From positions 1 through 64,000 of the forward strand of contig VXNS01000082.1 in assembly GCA_009840445.1 (NCBI GenBank): a DNA stretch of 64,000 bases, read 5' to 3'. The stretch is from Synechococcus sp. SB0662_bin_14 (GTDB lineage: Bacteria > Cyanobacteriota > Cyanobacteriia > PCC-6307 > Cyanobiaceae). Of this stretch, positions 53,944 through 64,000 are shown piece after piece. The notes beneath the pieces were generated by a model. The model had not been told where the DNA came from, searched no databases, and saw nothing but the letters and a program-made list of their open reading frames with translations. Numbering within the stretch: the stretch's first letter is position 1; the number at the start of each line of letters is the position of its first letter. The position numbers and the translations under genes are program-made.

Positions 53944-54279
53944 GAACAAGCCACAACGGCTCCAGGCCGCCAAGACGTCTTCAACTGCGGCTGATTCCTG
54001 CCGAGGCAGGACGCAGAAGGCATGGCGTAGGAAGAGTGACTTATTGGATTGACCGGCTGGTTTGTGGGAAGGCTTAGGTGATCAACGCCAACGCAGAGTG
54101 ACGTGGGAGGTCAGTTCAAGGGTCAGGAAGGGCTTCCAGATAAAAGACCAGTGGTCTCATCTCTCCTGAGGCAAGCGACTGACCGCGCTTCACCTGATTT
54201 GGCAAGGGCCAAGATGCCATCATGCTAGACAACTCCTTAGGTCTCTGCAACTCCGTTTCTGGCGTCTGCTTCTCCCCCC
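53944..54279. other. Intergenic region between divergent rpoD and priA
   Basis: About 335 bases expected to carry both promoters. A small CTGCCGAGGCAG inverted repeat at about 53998-54009 is the only structure noticed. No small ORF or RNA gene was recognised. Confidence 0.5.
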
Positions 54280-56550
54280 TTGCTGGACGTGTTGGTGGAG
54301 ATGGGTCAGGGGACCCTGCTGCTCACCTACGTCAACAACCCCACTGAATCCGTTGAGACTGGTGACCTGGTGTGGGTACCCGTGCGGCAACGTCTCCATG
54401 CCGGCCTGGTGATGGCAGAGCGCCCGGAGCCTCCTTCCGGGGTGTCCAGGGAGCAGTTGCAAACCGTTAAGAAGCTGATTCTGAAGGGCGCCTTCAGCAG
54501 GAGTTGGCGGCAACTCGTTGGCTGGTGCGCCGAGCACACCCACACCTCCTTGCTTCAGGTTCTGCGCACGGCCCTGCCACCAGGGTTGCCGGGCCAACCG
54601 GATGGAGACCACAAACCCCGCAAAGGTCGGCGTCAGCTCTGGGTCCAACGGCCGCCACACCCCTGTGCTCAACAGGACGTGACAGCACGTCAACAACACC
54701 TGCTCCATTGTCTGGATCGCCATGGCCCACAAGGCTGCTGGCTGAAGGACCTTCTGCAAGACAGTGGCTGTAGCCGTGCGCCGGTGGAGAACCTTGCCGG
54801 GGCAGGCCTGCTGACGCTGGAAAGCCGTTATCACCTGGACATCCGCCATCACGTGGCTCCACAGCAGCCCCAACTCCAGCCATCCGGCTCCGGTAATCCC
54901 CCAGAGACCCCACAACGACTCACCCCTGGTCAGGCCCAGGTTCTGGCCTCCTTAACCACACCCACCGGACTGCTGCCCACCGGACAGGAAAGGGAGGTCT
55001 TGTTGTGGGGCATCACCGGCTCGGGCAAAACGGAGGTCTATCTCCAGGCAGCAGCCTCCTGGCTGGCCCAGGGCCGGGACGTGCTCATGCTGTGTCCGGA
55101 AATTGGCCTGATTCCCCAGCTTCTGGATCGCTGCCGCCGCCGCTTCCCTGACCGTGTGCTCTCCTACTCCAGCCACCTGAGCGACGGGGAACGGCGCCGA
55201 ACCTGGGAGCACTGCCGCCATGGTGGCCCCTGGCTGGTGGTGGGGACCCGCTCCGCCGTGTTTCTGCCCCTGGCGCGGCTGGGCCTGGTGGTGCTGGACG
55301 AGGAGCACGACCCGTCCTACAAGCAGGAGGCCCCCATGCCCTGCTACCACGCCCGTGACGTGGCCCGCTACCGGGCCCGGCAGGATGGGGCATGCCTCCT
55401 GCTGGGCAGCGCCACCCCCAGCCTGGAGAGTTGGCGCCGATGCCAGGCTGGCCCGTGCCGGTTGCTACGGCTTAAGGAGCGGGTGGCCGGCGGCCAACTC
55501 CCCCCGATTCGGGTGGTGGACATGCGACAGGAATTGGCTACAGGGCAACGCACGGCCATCAGCAGGCCCCTGCGGGACCGGCTGGAGGCCATCCGTGATC
55601 GCGGTGAGCAGGCTGTTGTGTTTGTGCCGCGTCGGGGGTACAGCCCGTTTCTGAATTGCCGCAGTTGTGGGGAAGCAGTGATGTGTCCCCATTGTGCGTT
55701 GGCCCTCACGGTGCATCGTCATCACGGCCCCAGCGCCCGGCAGGACGTCCTGCGCTGCCATTGGTGCAACCACCGGCAACCGTTGCAGGATCGCTGCCAC
55801 CACTGCGGCTCCACAGCGTTCAAACCCTTCGGGATCGGCACCCAGCGGGTGGTGGAACTGTTGCAGCAGCAACTCCCTGACCTGCGCCTCTTGCGCTACG
55901 ACCACGACACCACCCGGGGCAAGGACGGCCACCGGCGCGTCCTGGAGCAGTTTGCCCACCACCAGGCGGACGTGCTGGTGGGCACCCAGATGCTGGCCAA
56001 GGGCATGGATCTCCCCAACGTGACCATGGCGGTGGTGCTGGCGGCGGACGGTTTGATGTATCGCCCGGATCTCCGGGCGCAGGAGCAGGCGTTGCAAGTC
56101 TTTTTCCAGTTGGCGGGCCGGGCCGGCAGGGGCACGAAACCCGGCGAGGTGCTGGTGCAGACCTATAACCCGGAGCACGTGGTGGTGCGCAGCCTGGTGG
56201 AGGGCTGCTATGACCGCTTCCTCAACCAGGAGATGGAGAGCCGGCGGCGCCACGGCTTGGCGCCCTATGTCCGCGCCTGTCTACTGCGCCTCAGCGGCGC
56301 CAGTGCCCGCACCACTGCCAACGGGGCAGCATGTCTGGCATCCCACTTGAGTCCCCGGTTGCGGCACCGGGGATGGACCGTGGTGGGTCCGGCGCCAGCC
56401 CCCGTGGCCCGTGTGGCCCAGCGCAGTCGCTGGCAGTTGTTGCTCCACGGACCGGAAGGTCCTTTGCCCTTCCCGTCAGGACAAGAACTGCGGGCGGTGC
56501 TGCCCCGTGGCGTGGATCTGACCATTGACCCCGACCCCATACATCTCTGA
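54280..56550 (+). CDS. priA: Primosomal protein N' (replication restart helicase)
   Basis: A DEAH-type helicase that reloads the replisome at stalled forks. The 756-residue protein has Walker A GITGSGKTEVYLQAAAS, Walker B VVLDEEHDPSYKQEAPMPCY, the paired zinc cysteines (NCRSCGEAVMCPHCALAL and LRCHWCNHRQPLQDRCHHCG) and helicase motifs V/VI (LVGTQMLAKGMDLPNVTM, FFQLAGRAGRGTKPGEV). The N-terminal DNA-binding region is present. The start is uncertain: TTG 54280 or GTG 54289. Confidence 0.95.
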   Translation: MLDVLVEMGQGTLLLTYVNNPTESVETGDLVWVPVRQRLHAGLVMAERPEPPSGVSREQLQTVKKLILKGAFSRSWRQLVGWCAEHTHTSLLQVLRTALPPGLPGQPDGDHKPRKGRRQLWVQRPPHPCAQQDVTARQQHLLHCLDRHGPQGCWLKDLLQDSGCSRAPVENLAGAGLLTLESRYHLDIRHHVAPQQPQLQPSGSGNPPETPQRLTPGQAQVLASLTTPTGLLPTGQEREVLLWGITGSGKTEVYLQAAASWLAQGRDVLMLCPEIGLIPQLLDRCRRRFPDRVLSYSSHLSDGERRRTWEHCRHGGPWLVVGTRSAVFLPLARLGLVVLDEEHDPSYKQEAPMPCYHARDVARYRARQDGACLLLGSATPSLESWRRCQAGPCRLLRLKERVAGGQLPPIRVVDMRQELATGQRTAISRPLRDRLEAIRDRGEQAVVFVPRRGYSPFLNCRSCGEAVMCPHCALALTVHRHHGPSARQDVLRCHWCNHRQPLQDRCHHCGSTAFKPFGIGTQRVVELLQQQLPDLRLLRYDHDTTRGKDGHRRVLEQFAHHQADVLVGTQMLAKGMDLPNVTMAVVLAADGLMYRPDLRAQEQALQVFFQLAGRAGRGTKPGEVLVQTYNPEHVVVRSLVEGCYDRFLNQEMESRRRHGLAPYVRACLLRLSGASARTTANGAACLASHLSPRLRHRGWTVVGPAPAPVARVAQRSRWQLLLHGPEGPLPFPSGQELRAVLPRGVDLTIDPDPIHL

Positions 56551-56561
56551 GACAGGATGGG

Positions 56562-57434
56562 TTAGCCGGAGATCATGGTGCCAATGCCGGCATCCGTGAA
56601 AATTTCCTGCAGCAGGACATGGGGAACCCGTCCATCCAGGATGTGGGCGGAGCGCACACCCTGGGCCAGGGCACGGATGCAACACTCCGTTTTTGGGGCC
56701 ATTCCTCCACTGACCACCCCGGCGGCCATGAGGGTACGGGCCTCGCCGATGGTGAGATGCTCCAGCAACGTGCCGGCCACACCCGGTTGGCGCAAGATTC
56801 CAGGCGTATCGGTGAGCAGGATCAGCTTTTCCGCGTGGAGCGCTGCTGCAACTTCTCCGGCCACAATGTCGGCGTTGATGTTGTGGGACACACCGGAGGG
56901 ATCCGCAGCCACGCTGGAGATCACCGGGATATAGCCCTGCTCCAGCAAGGGCATCAGCAGACCGGGATTCACCCGCTCCACTTCACCCACCAAGCCGATG
57001 GAGCCGTTGTCGTAGGTACGGGCCTGCACCAGTTGGCCGTCACTGCCGGACAGGCCCACCGCCAGGCCGCCTTGATGGTTGATGCCGTTGACAATTTGCT
57101 TGTTGACCCGACCCACAAGCACCATCTCCACCACATCCATGGTCTCCGCACTGGTCACCCGCAGTCCAGCGTGGAACTCCGGCTCAATGGCCAGCTTGGC
57201 CAGCCAGGTGTTGATCTCCGGGCCACCCCCGTGGACCATCACGGGGCGGAGGCCGACACACGCCAGAAGGGTGATATCGCGGAACACAGCCTGGCGCAGG
57301 TGCTCCTGCACCAGGGCGGCGCCACCATACTTGATCACCACGGTGCGCCCGGCAAAGCGCTGGATGTAAGGCAGGGCCTCGGATAGCACCTGCACCCGCG
57401 TGAGGTCAGGGGTGACGGGCGAAGACGGGTCCAT
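56562..57434 (-). CDS. argB: Acetylglutamate kinase
   Basis: Second step of arginine synthesis; in cyanobacteria it is the target of the nitrogen regulator PII. The 290-residue protein shows [20 protein letters not shown], the acetylglutamate loop [40 protein letters not shown] and the C-terminal [20 protein letters not shown]. The ATG at 57434 ([15 protein letters not shown]) avoids overlap with the upstream gene. It follows the DUF2854 gene by 11 bases on the same strand. Confidence 0.96.
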   Translation of the reverse strand: MDPSSPVTPDLTRVQVLSEALPYIQRFAGRTVVIKYGGAALVQEHLRQAVFRDITLLACVGLRPVMVHGGGPEINTWLAKLAIEPEFHAGLRVTSAETMDVVEMVLVGRVNKQIVNGINHQGGLAVGLSGSDGQLVQARTYDNGSIGLVGEVERVNPGLLMPLLEQGYIPVISSVAADPSGVSHNINADIVAGEVAAALHAEKLILLTDTPGILRQPGVAGTLLEHLTIGEARTLMAAGVVSGGMAPKTECCIRALAQGVRSAHILDGRVPHVLLQEIFTDAGIGTMISG

Positions 57435-57445
57435 GGCAACTCGTT

Positions 57446-57988
57446 TCAGCAACTGAGCAGTTGCACCTCAATGCAGTGGGGATCAACCACCACCACCGCC
57501 GCCTCAAGGCCGGGGCCAAAGAAGCGGGTCAGGCGATCCCTCTTGTCAAGCCAGGCCTGACTCTCCTCGTCGGAACCCAGTTGAAAGCGCATGGTGAGTT
57601 GATAGCGGCCATGCACATCATCTTCCCTGAGCCCTGTCAACTGCGGCGGCTTGTCCCGACTCCAAAGCTTGAGGGCCTCCAGGGAACTCTCCAGGTGGGC
57701 CTTCTGGCCGTAGCGCCAGCGCCGCACGTCCTTTACCAGGCGCCGCTGCACTTCCGTTGCCACGGTTTGGCGCAACGTCCGGCTTGGGGCGTCCGGCGGT
57801 TGCAGCCAGGGAACAGGCGGCAACTCCGACGACTTCAGGGCCAGGCCGCCCAGGAGCACGGGAATACCGGCGAAGAGGCCCACCAGGTTGAGAGTTGGGT
57901 GATCCGTGGCATAGGCAACCAGGCCAAACACGGCCAGGGACGTGCCTGAAACGGTGATCCAGCTTCCTGGGGAAAGTAAAGAACCCAT
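57446..57988 (-). CDS. DUF2854 membrane protein
   Basis: A 180-residue cyanobacteria/plastid family protein. Two hydrophobic helices lie near the N-terminus (ISGT-type [20 protein letters not shown] and [20 protein letters not shown]), followed by a soluble region with [19 protein letters not shown]. The end [18 protein letters not shown] is typical. Relatives are found in thylakoid-bearing organisms and the function is not established. It probably shares a transcript with argB. Confidence 0.87.
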   Translation of the reverse strand: MGSLLSPGSWITVSGTSLAVFGLVAYATDHPTLNLVGLFAGIPVLLGGLALKSSELPPVPWLQPPDAPSRTLRQTVATEVQRRLVKDVRRWRYGQKAHLESSLEALKLWSRDKPPQLTGLREDDVHGRYQLTMRFQLGSDEESQAWLDKRDRLTRFFGPGLEAAVVVVDPHCIEVQLLSC

Positions 57989-58075
57989 GGAGCAATTTCA
58001 AAAGCTGTCGTTCAGCATGGTGGATGGGTGAAGCCGCTGCGCCTCCACCCACCGTTCAACGTCGGTTACCATCCC

Positions 58076-58276
58076 ATGGCCACCAACAGCAACATGCCGG
58101 ATCAGGAATCGGGGCAGGTCTCTGCCCTCATCCAAGCCCTTCAGGAGGACCGCCGCTGGCTGCTGCGCCACCTGGACGAGGGGTGCTGGAGCACGTTCCG
58201 CCTGGACCTGGCTGCCCTGGAACGGGAGCTGGGCCAACTCCTGGAGCTCTGTGAAGCCCAGGTGGAGTCCGGCTGA
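58076..58276 (+). CDS. Small conserved-type hypothetical protein
   Basis: A 66-residue soluble, acidic, helical protein: ESGQVSALIQALQEDRRWLL, RHLDEGCWSTFRLDLAALER, ELGQLLELCEAQVESG. The ATG at 58076 is chosen over an upstream one in the same frame. It looks like a small cyanobacterial helical protein, without an assigned function. It converges on ssb with 21 bases between stops and diverges from the DUF2854 gene. Confidence 0.65.
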   Translation: MATNSNMPDQESGQVSALIQALQEDRRWLLRHLDEGCWSTFRLDLAALERELGQLLELCEAQVESG

Positions 58277-58297
58277 CGGACCAACGGCGCCGAATGG

Positions 58298-58693
58298 TCA
58301 GAAGGGAATGTCGTCCTCGGGGTTGAGATCCGACGTGGAATCCGGCACCAGGGGCTGCGCCGCCGCTGGTATGCCTGTTGGGGGGGACTGCTGGAGCGGA
58401 TGGAGGCGACTAAGAGTGAGTTCCGCCTGCTTGTGCATCCCGACGCCGTCGGGACGGGGCGTGCTGCGCATCGTGAGGCGCCCCTCCAGAAGCACCTTCC
58501 GGCCCGGTTGGGCCTGCTGCTCCATGGTTGTGGCCAGGTCCCGCCAGGCGGTGACCTTCAAGGTGGGCTGTGGGTCACCCTCCCGCAGCGGGTCAAAGCA
58601 CACCACCATATCCGCCACGGGGACCTGGTCCCCCTGGGTGTAACGCAGCTTGGGGGCCTCCTGCACAACGGCTTCCAGAAAGCAATGGTTCAT
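58298..58693 (-). CDS. ssb: Single-stranded DNA-binding protein
   Basis: OB-fold protein protecting single-stranded DNA. The 131 residues start MNHCFLEAVVQEAPKLRYTQ, contain KVTAWRDLATTMEQQAQPGR and KVLLEGRLTMRSTPR, and end in the acidic partner-binding tip LNPEDDIPF. Cyanobacteria commonly carry such a short SSB alongside others. The ATG is at 58693. It diverges from cobK. Confidence 0.9.
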   Translation of the reverse strand: MNHCFLEAVVQEAPKLRYTQGDQVPVADMVVCFDPLREGDPQPTLKVTAWRDLATTMEQQAQPGRKVLLEGRLTMRSTPRPDGVGMHKQAELTLSRLHPLQQSPPTGIPAAAQPLVPDSTSDLNPEDDIPF

Positions 58694-58877
58694 GACGATT
58701 GTTCCTCCTTGAAGAACTGGACAGTGATCTGTGCAACGGGGCAAGCCACCGTTGGCTCAGGTCAAGGGAACACCCACGGATGTGCCCTTGGCGCCAAGGC
58801 GCGTGCCTGGTCTCAGGTTTCCCCTCTGGCGGTGGTTCAACCCTAATTCCTCGATTCTCGTGCCCCGATTCCCTGTG

Positions 58878-59726
58878 ATGGTCCCTCCCTGGAGCCGCCG
58901 CGGCTGGATCTGGCTGGTGGCAGGTACGGAGGACGGCGTCTGGGCAGCCCGGCAATTGCTGGCGCTGGCGGTGCCTGTTCGGGTCCAGGTGGTGAGCCCA
59001 AGGGCCTGCCGGGCCTATGGATCGTTGACCACCAACCCGGCCTTCCAGTGCCGGGCCATGGCCATGGGTCCAGGGGACGTTCACCAGGTGCTGACCGGTC
59101 CGGCGCCGCCAGCGCTGGTGGTGGATGCCACCCATCCCTTTGCCCTGAGGATCACCCGGACGCTCCACACCGCCTGCAGCGCCGTAGCCGTCCCTTACCT
59201 GCGCTTCCAGCGTCCTCAACTCCCACCAGGGGCAGCCACCGTGGTGGACCGCCTGGAGGCGGTGCAGAACTTGGGCCAAGGTTCCTCACTCCTGGCGGCC
59301 ATCGGCTCCCGCAGCCTGGTGCCCCTGGTGGGTTGGCACGGGCCGCGGCGCACCGCCGCCCGTATCCTGCCCACGGCAACGGCCCTGCAACAAGCCCTCG
59401 CGGCGGGCTTGCCGCCTGAGCGCATCGCCCCCCTGCAGCCCATCGGCGCCGGCCATAATGGGGAGACGCACCTGCCTCCCGATCCCGCCACGTCCCTGGA
59501 AGCAGCCCTCTGTCGACGCTGGACCGTTGACGTGGTGTTGGCGCGCCAATCGGGAGGAACGCCCGAGCGCCAATGGCACCGGGTTTGTGCCGCCTTGGGG
59601 GTATCGCTCTGGCTACTGCGGCGGCCACAGGAGCCTGGCCCCATGGCTGTCTGCACCAGGGAGACCTTGTCCCAACGGGTCCGGGACTGTCTCCGGAAAA
59701 CGTGGTCGGCGCAGCGGGAGCGGTGA
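58878..59726 (+). CDS. cobK: Precorrin-6A reductase
   Basis: Reduces precorrin-6A in B12 synthesis using NAD(P)H. The 282-residue protein begins MVPPWSRRGWIWLVAGTEDG, with the nucleotide-binding start, followed by VVDATHPFALRITRTLHTAC, VPYLRFQRPQLPPG and the C-terminal DVVLARQSGGTPE motif with conserved Ser-Gly-Gly. The ATG at 58878 is chosen from the family; the frame is open 49 codons upstream but that stretch is antisense to the ssb promoter. It shares the pathway with cobH at 2914 and ends next to the NTF2-like gene. Confidence 0.9.
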   Translation: MVPPWSRRGWIWLVAGTEDGVWAARQLLALAVPVRVQVVSPRACRAYGSLTTNPAFQCRAMAMGPGDVHQVLTGPAPPALVVDATHPFALRITRTLHTACSAVAVPYLRFQRPQLPPGAATVVDRLEAVQNLGQGSSLLAAIGSRSLVPLVGWHGPRRTAARILPTATALQQALAAGLPPERIAPLQPIGAGHNGETHLPPDPATSLEAALCRRWTVDVVLARQSGGTPERQWHRVCAALGVSLWLLRRPQEPGPMAVCTRETLSQRVRDCLRKTWSAQRER

Positions 59727-60263
59727 CTATTCAGGGCTGTAGGGAATCGATGAATGATGGAGATTGATCTTCAAGTCACCATCGACAAGAACGTAGCCAA
59801 AGCTGTACTCCGCCTTTGTCTCGTTACCGTCCGGGTCTGTGAAGTAGTAGTTGCCCATGGCCATCGCGGAAGTGTCGTCGGTGTAGATGTTGTTGTTCTC
59901 CCAGCGAACATCGGTCCAGCCCGAGATCGCGAACCCCTTGTCTTCCGTTCCCTCTTGCCCGATGAAGTAGCTCAGAGCTTCGTTAAACGTCTCACGGAAC
60001 TGATCTTCCGCGGCCAGGGTCGGCTTGAACATGACGTTGGTCTCGCCATAGGCATAGAGGTCATCAATGTGTTGCGTCGCACGGGCGGCGTAGTCGCCGC
60101 CATCGGCATGAACCTTGGCGATCGCGACAATGCCCTCGCCCCAGGTCTTCTGCGCATCAATAACAGCCTGTTCAGAGATCGGTTCCGCTGCGGCTGACGT
60201 GGCAATGGCGGCAAGGGCGAGGCCGGAGGCCGCGGTCAGAACACGATGCAGTTGGATCTTCAT
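59727..60263 (-). CDS. Secreted NTF2/SnoaL-like protein, probably acquired from Alphaproteobacteria
   Basis: A 178-residue protein with a clear signal peptide (HRVLTAASGLALAAIATSAA then AEPISEQ) and a mature part resembling periplasmic SnoaL-like proteins that are often labelled phosphoribosyl-AMP cyclohydrolase in Rhodobacterales: DAQKTWGEGIVAIAKVHADG, DLYAYGETNVMFKPTLAAED and GYVLVDGDLKINLHHSSIPY. No catalytic role is established. It is somewhat AT-richer than its core neighbours and sits between cobK and cutA, where no relative is expected. Confidence 0.78.
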   Translation of the reverse strand: MKIQLHRVLTAASGLALAAIATSAAAEPISEQAVIDAQKTWGEGIVAIAKVHADGGDYAARATQHIDDLYAYGETNVMFKPTLAAEDQFRETFNEALSYFIGQEGTEDKGFAISGWTDVRWENNNIYTDDTSAMAMGNYYFTDPDGNETKAEYSFGYVLVDGDLKINLHHSSIPYSPE

Positions 60264-60322
60264 GAAGGGTTTCCTCTCTTTCTCGGGATCCCCGAGATCG
60301 CGGGTAAAGGAGTCCGGCTACA

Positions 60323-60538
60323 CTAGTTGCTTCGCGCAGCCACGTCAATGGCCGCGAACCGTCGCGCCAAGCGGGCGGGCGGAATGACGCTGGACCCGTC
60401 GTTGAACACACCCGACGCCGGTGGCGCTAACGGCCCCGCAAGGTCCGGTTGATCCGCCAGGGCCATATCAAACGCCGCCAACGTGAAATCCAGCTTGGCG
60501 TCTTCTGGCGGCCATGATGTTGGGCAACCGCCTTCCAA
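60323..60538 (-). pseudogene. Fragment of an unrecognised coding sequence
   Basis: A minus-strand frame ends with LDFTLAAFDMALADQPDLAG, PLAPPASGVFNDGSSVIPPA and RLARRFAAIDVAARSN before a stop. It reads like the C-terminus of an alphaproteobacterial protein but begins abruptly at the cutA boundary, with no plausible start. The family is not recognised. It lies directly upstream of the secreted NTF2-like gene and may have arrived with it. Confidence 0.4.
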
Positions 60539-60540
60539 CC

Positions 60541-60852
60541 ATGCGCTTGGTGCTCACCACCTGCGTCGATCAGGCCAGCGCTGATCAATTGGCCCGCCAC
60601 CTGCTGGAGCAACGTCTCGCGGCCTGCGTCAGCCTGCTGCCCACCACCTCCTACTACCACTGGCAGGGGGAACTCCAGCACGAGCGGGAAGTGCAACTGG
60701 TCATCAAGACCAGCGCCGACCAACTGTCCAATCTGCTGGAGACGCTAACCCGTCACCACAGCTACGAGGTGCCCGAGCTCGTGGTGCTGGAGGCCAGTGC
60801 TGCCGGACCCTATGGCGCCTGGCTGCGGAATACGGTGGGGATCCCCCCCTGA
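60541..60852 (+). CDS. cutA: CutA1 family protein
   Basis: A trimeric PII-like-fold protein named for divalent-cation tolerance; its actual role is debated. The 103 residues include RLVLTTCVDQASADQLARHL, LAACVSLLPTTSYYHWQGEL, QLVIKTSADQLSNLLETLT and HSYEVPELVVLEAS, all characteristic. The ATG at 60541 gives the usual length; the frame is open nine codons upstream. Confidence 0.94.
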   Translation: MRLVLTTCVDQASADQLARHLLEQRLAACVSLLPTTSYYHWQGELQHEREVQLVIKTSADQLSNLLETLTRHHSYEVPELVVLEASAAGPYGAWLRNTVGIPP

Positions 60853-60879
60853 TGCCTAAGCCTGCCCATGCCACTGCCC

Positions 60880-61899
60880 TCAGTGGGGCGCCAGGGCCAA
60901 CCGAGGCAGTTCCCGGTGGAGAAGGCGGCGCAGGGAGACGGCTGGCCGGGGGCCCAGGTGACTGATCACCTCGCCGGCGGCCAGGGAGCCAATCCGGCCA
61001 CAGTCCTCCAGGGACAGGTGACGGGTGACCCCGTGGAGGAAACCGGCTGCATAGAGATCACCTGCCCCTGTGGTGTCCACCACGCCCGTCAGCGAGTGAG
61101 GGGGGATGGTATGGACCAGCCCGTCTCCAAGGACCAAGGAGCCCTGGGCGCCGCAGGTGAGGGCCGCAACGAGAGGCCGATGCCGCAAATGTTCCACGGC
61201 ATCGGCAATGGTGTCCACCTGAAGGAGGGCCGTGATCTCCACCGTGTTGGCAAAGAGGATGTCCACGTGTTCCGCGAGCATGGCGCGGAAGTCTTCCCGG
61301 TGGCGCTCCACGCAAAAACCGTCGGACAGGCTCAATGCCACCAGGCCGCCTGCTTGTCGGGCCAGGGCGGCGGCGCGTCGGAAGGCGGCCTTGGCGCCGG
61401 GGTCGTCAAACAGGTAGCCCTCCAGGTACAGCACCTTGGCCTGCCGGATTAACCGGGGGTCCAGATCAGCCTCCCCCAGATGACGGGAACAACCCGGATC
61501 CGCTGCCATGGTGCGTTCGGCGTCCGGGGTGATCAGCACCAGACAGCGACCCGTTGCCGCACCGCTGGGGAAGGGGGGTGTGGGGTAGGCCACACCGACG
61601 GCGGTGATGTCATGGCGGAACGTGCGCCCCAGGGGATCATCACAAACCCGCCCGATGAAACCGGTGGAGCTACCCAGGCTTGCCAGTCCGGCCACGGTGT
61701 TGGCGGCGGACCCACCGGAGGTTTCCAACTCCGGCTCCAGGGTGTTGTAGAGCGCTTCCACCTGGGCATGATTCAGGAGGACCGTGCCGCCTTTGGGCAG
61801 GCCATGGCGCTGTAGCACCTCTTCTTGCACCCGCACCAGGACATCAACGATGGCATGACCAACGGCCACCACGTCGTGGCTCTTGTCGGGACGGGGCAT
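60880..61899 (-). CDS. PfkB family carbohydrate/adenosine kinase
   Basis: A ribokinase-fold sugar or nucleoside kinase. The N-terminal region has VAVGHAIVDVLVRVQEE and the motif LETSGGSAANTVAGLASLGS; the C-terminal signature LTGVVDTTGAGDLYAAGFLH contains the catalytic Asp in DTTGAGD. The general layout is like adenosine kinase-type cyanobacterial PfkB proteins, but the substrate is not fixed. The ATG at 61899 is preferred; a TTG at 61917 would overlap the purA stop. It is probably cotranscribed with purA. Confidence 0.9.
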   Translation of the reverse strand: MPRPDKSHDVVAVGHAIVDVLVRVQEEVLQRHGLPKGGTVLLNHAQVEALYNTLEPELETSGGSAANTVAGLASLGSSTGFIGRVCDDPLGRTFRHDITAVGVAYPTPPFPSGAATGRCLVLITPDAERTMAADPGCSRHLGEADLDPRLIRQAKVLYLEGYLFDDPGAKAAFRRAAALARQAGGLVALSLSDGFCVERHREDFRAMLAEHVDILFANTVEITALLQVDTIADAVEHLRHRPLVAALTCGAQGSLVLGDGLVHTIPPHSLTGVVDTTGAGDLYAAGFLHGVTRHLSLEDCGRIGSLAAGEVISHLGPRPAVSLRRLLHRELPRLALAPH

Positions 61900-61913
61900 C
61901 ACCACGGGGCAGG

Positions 61914-63266
<1,353 letters not shown>

Positions 63267-63303
63267 TTATTGGGGATCTCAGGGCATGGCCACTCCAGGG
63301 GCT

Positions 63304-63705
63304 TCAAGCGCCACGCACCACGCTCAACTCGGCCACCTTCCACTCTTTTTGGAGACGGTTGCGAAGTTTCTCGGGAACGGGACGGTTCTCGAAGTTGGCG
63401 TAGTGGCCGGCCAGGCCGTTGACGGCGGTCTGCATGGTGGTGAACGAGCCGAGCGCCTTGACGCGGGGATCGCGGCGGTAGCGGGAGATGTAATCGTTCA
63501 TCAGGTCACGGCTCTCGCGCTCCACTTGCCGGTAGCCGGGGTCCTCCACGGAAACCTCCACCGCTTGACGCAACTCCGCGATCACCGCGATGGTGTCGTC
63601 CACGTAGTTGCCGGTGAGGCCATGGACATCTGCGCCGCTGCAACCTGCCAAGGTGACCACCATGGCCAGCAGCGCGGCAACAAGACGTAAAACAACTTTG
63701 GCCAT
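63304..63705 (-). CDS. psb27: Photosystem II assembly lipoprotein Psb27
   Basis: A lumenal lipoprotein that binds CP43 during photosystem II assembly and repair and prevents premature Mn-cluster loading. The 133-residue precursor has a lipoprotein signal (LVAALLAMVVTLAGCSG, lipobox LAGC) and the four-helix core with TGNYVDDTIAVIAELRQAVE, SRDLMNDYISRYRRDPRVKA and ENRPVPEKLRNRLQKEWKVA. It is in the same direction as proS and purA, with small gaps, as seen in other picocyanobacteria. Confidence 0.96.
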   Translation of the reverse strand: MAKVVLRLVAALLAMVVTLAGCSGADVHGLTGNYVDDTIAVIAELRQAVEVSVEDPGYRQVERESRDLMNDYISRYRRDPRVKALGSFTTMQTAVNGLAGHYANFENRPVPEKLRNRLQKEWKVAELSVVRGA

Positions 63706-63739
63706 GGCGACAAACGGGTGTGCTGACAGTCAGGGCAGT

Positions 63740-64000
63740 CTAAACCCCTGTCTCCGGCAAGCCCCCCCGCCGTTGCCGCTGCAACTGGGGAACGAGATGG
63801 GGCAGGAGTTGGGAGGCGTTCATTTGCAGAACGTCTTTTGCAGAGCGCGCCTTGAGTTCAACGTGACCGCGGGTCGCATTCCGTCCCACCACCACTCGCC
63901 AGGAAATTCCCAACAGGTCGGCATCTTTAAACTTCACACCGGCCCGCTCCATGCGGTCATCCAGGAGCACGTCCACCCCGGCAGCCCGCAACTCTCCATA
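63740..64000 (-). CDS. proS: Prolyl-tRNA synthetase, C-terminal part
   Basis: The end of a coding sequence continuing beyond the window. [40 protein letters not shown] and the ending of the HGTP anticodon-binding domain ([15 protein letters not shown]) match the C-terminus of bacterial ProS. The frame is open to the last base. Psb27 follows 34 bases downstream. Confidence 0.92.
   Translation of the reverse strand, partial: YGELRAAGVDVLLDDRMERAGVKFKDADLLGISWRVVVGRNATRGHVELKARSAKDVLQMNASQLLPHLVPQLQRQRRGGLPETGV

Overview
The window is chromosomal DNA from a GC-rich unicellular cyanobacterium of the marine Synechococcus/Cyanobium group. Evidence for this is the photosynthesis gene set (apcD, chlM, psbU, psb27, petG, a btpA-type gene), cyanobacterial families (DUF2854, DUF4346, GuaB3, a four-ACT aspartate kinase) and the close protein similarity of the group 1 sigma factor. 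Many broken accessory genes, alphaproteobacterial-looking cargo and a family of Calx-beta/beta-barrel surface proteins suggest a host-associated lineage such as the sponge symbiont 'Candidatus Synechococcus spongiarum'. That assignment is inference.

Layout. 1-3.5 kb: the end of a beta-barrel protein, then lysC, holA and cobH; holA and cobH are divergent with overlapping ATG codons. 3.5-9.0 kb: an accessory island with a frameshifted secreted hydrolase, a class II Fic protein behind a palindromic operator-like site, a NYN nuclease, a multiply frameshifted DUF2306 gene, a DUF4236 protein and a voltage-gated K+ channel. 9.1-18.4 kb: apcD, pheT, rpmG-rpsR-RNase II, a barrel fragment, an AT-rich small membrane ORF, dxs and a TM0106-type nuclease whose end overlaps a CAU tRNA. 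18.5-19.6 kb: a wrecked signal peptide/Calx-beta/barrel gene. 19.9-31.4 kb: pdhC, scpB, ilvA, an exported amidohydrolase, an ABC exporter, ridA, prfC and a B12-dependent ribonucleotide reductase. 31.4-44.0 kb: tRNA-Ser, guaB3, trxA, a LOG-like gene, hisH, rsmD, petG, tRNA-Arg, an ABC-F ATPase, psbU, nadB, VKOR, btpA and rimO.

44.0-50.4 kb is a second accessory zone: a truncated chrA, a tiny thylakoid-type ORF, DUF4346, FemAB-like and NSS-transporter genes, a frameshifted GNAT gene, a frameshifted small membrane/coiled-coil gene and an IS982 remnant. 50.4-64.0 kb returns to core genes: chlM, hemC, rpoD, priA, argB, ssb, cobK, cutA, a PfkB kinase, purA, psb27 and the 3' end of proS. They are interrupted only by an alphaproteobacterial-type secreted NTF2-like gene.

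Core genes, including ORFs over 700 codons, are uninterrupted. Frameshifts occur only in accessory genes, which points to real decay of acquired genes more than to poor sequence. Genes cluster functionally around tetrapyrrole and B12 chemistry (cobH, cobK, hemC, chlM, class II RNR) and photosystem assembly (btpA, psbU, psb27, VKOR). Most adjacent genes are packed tightly, with several 1-40 bp overlaps.
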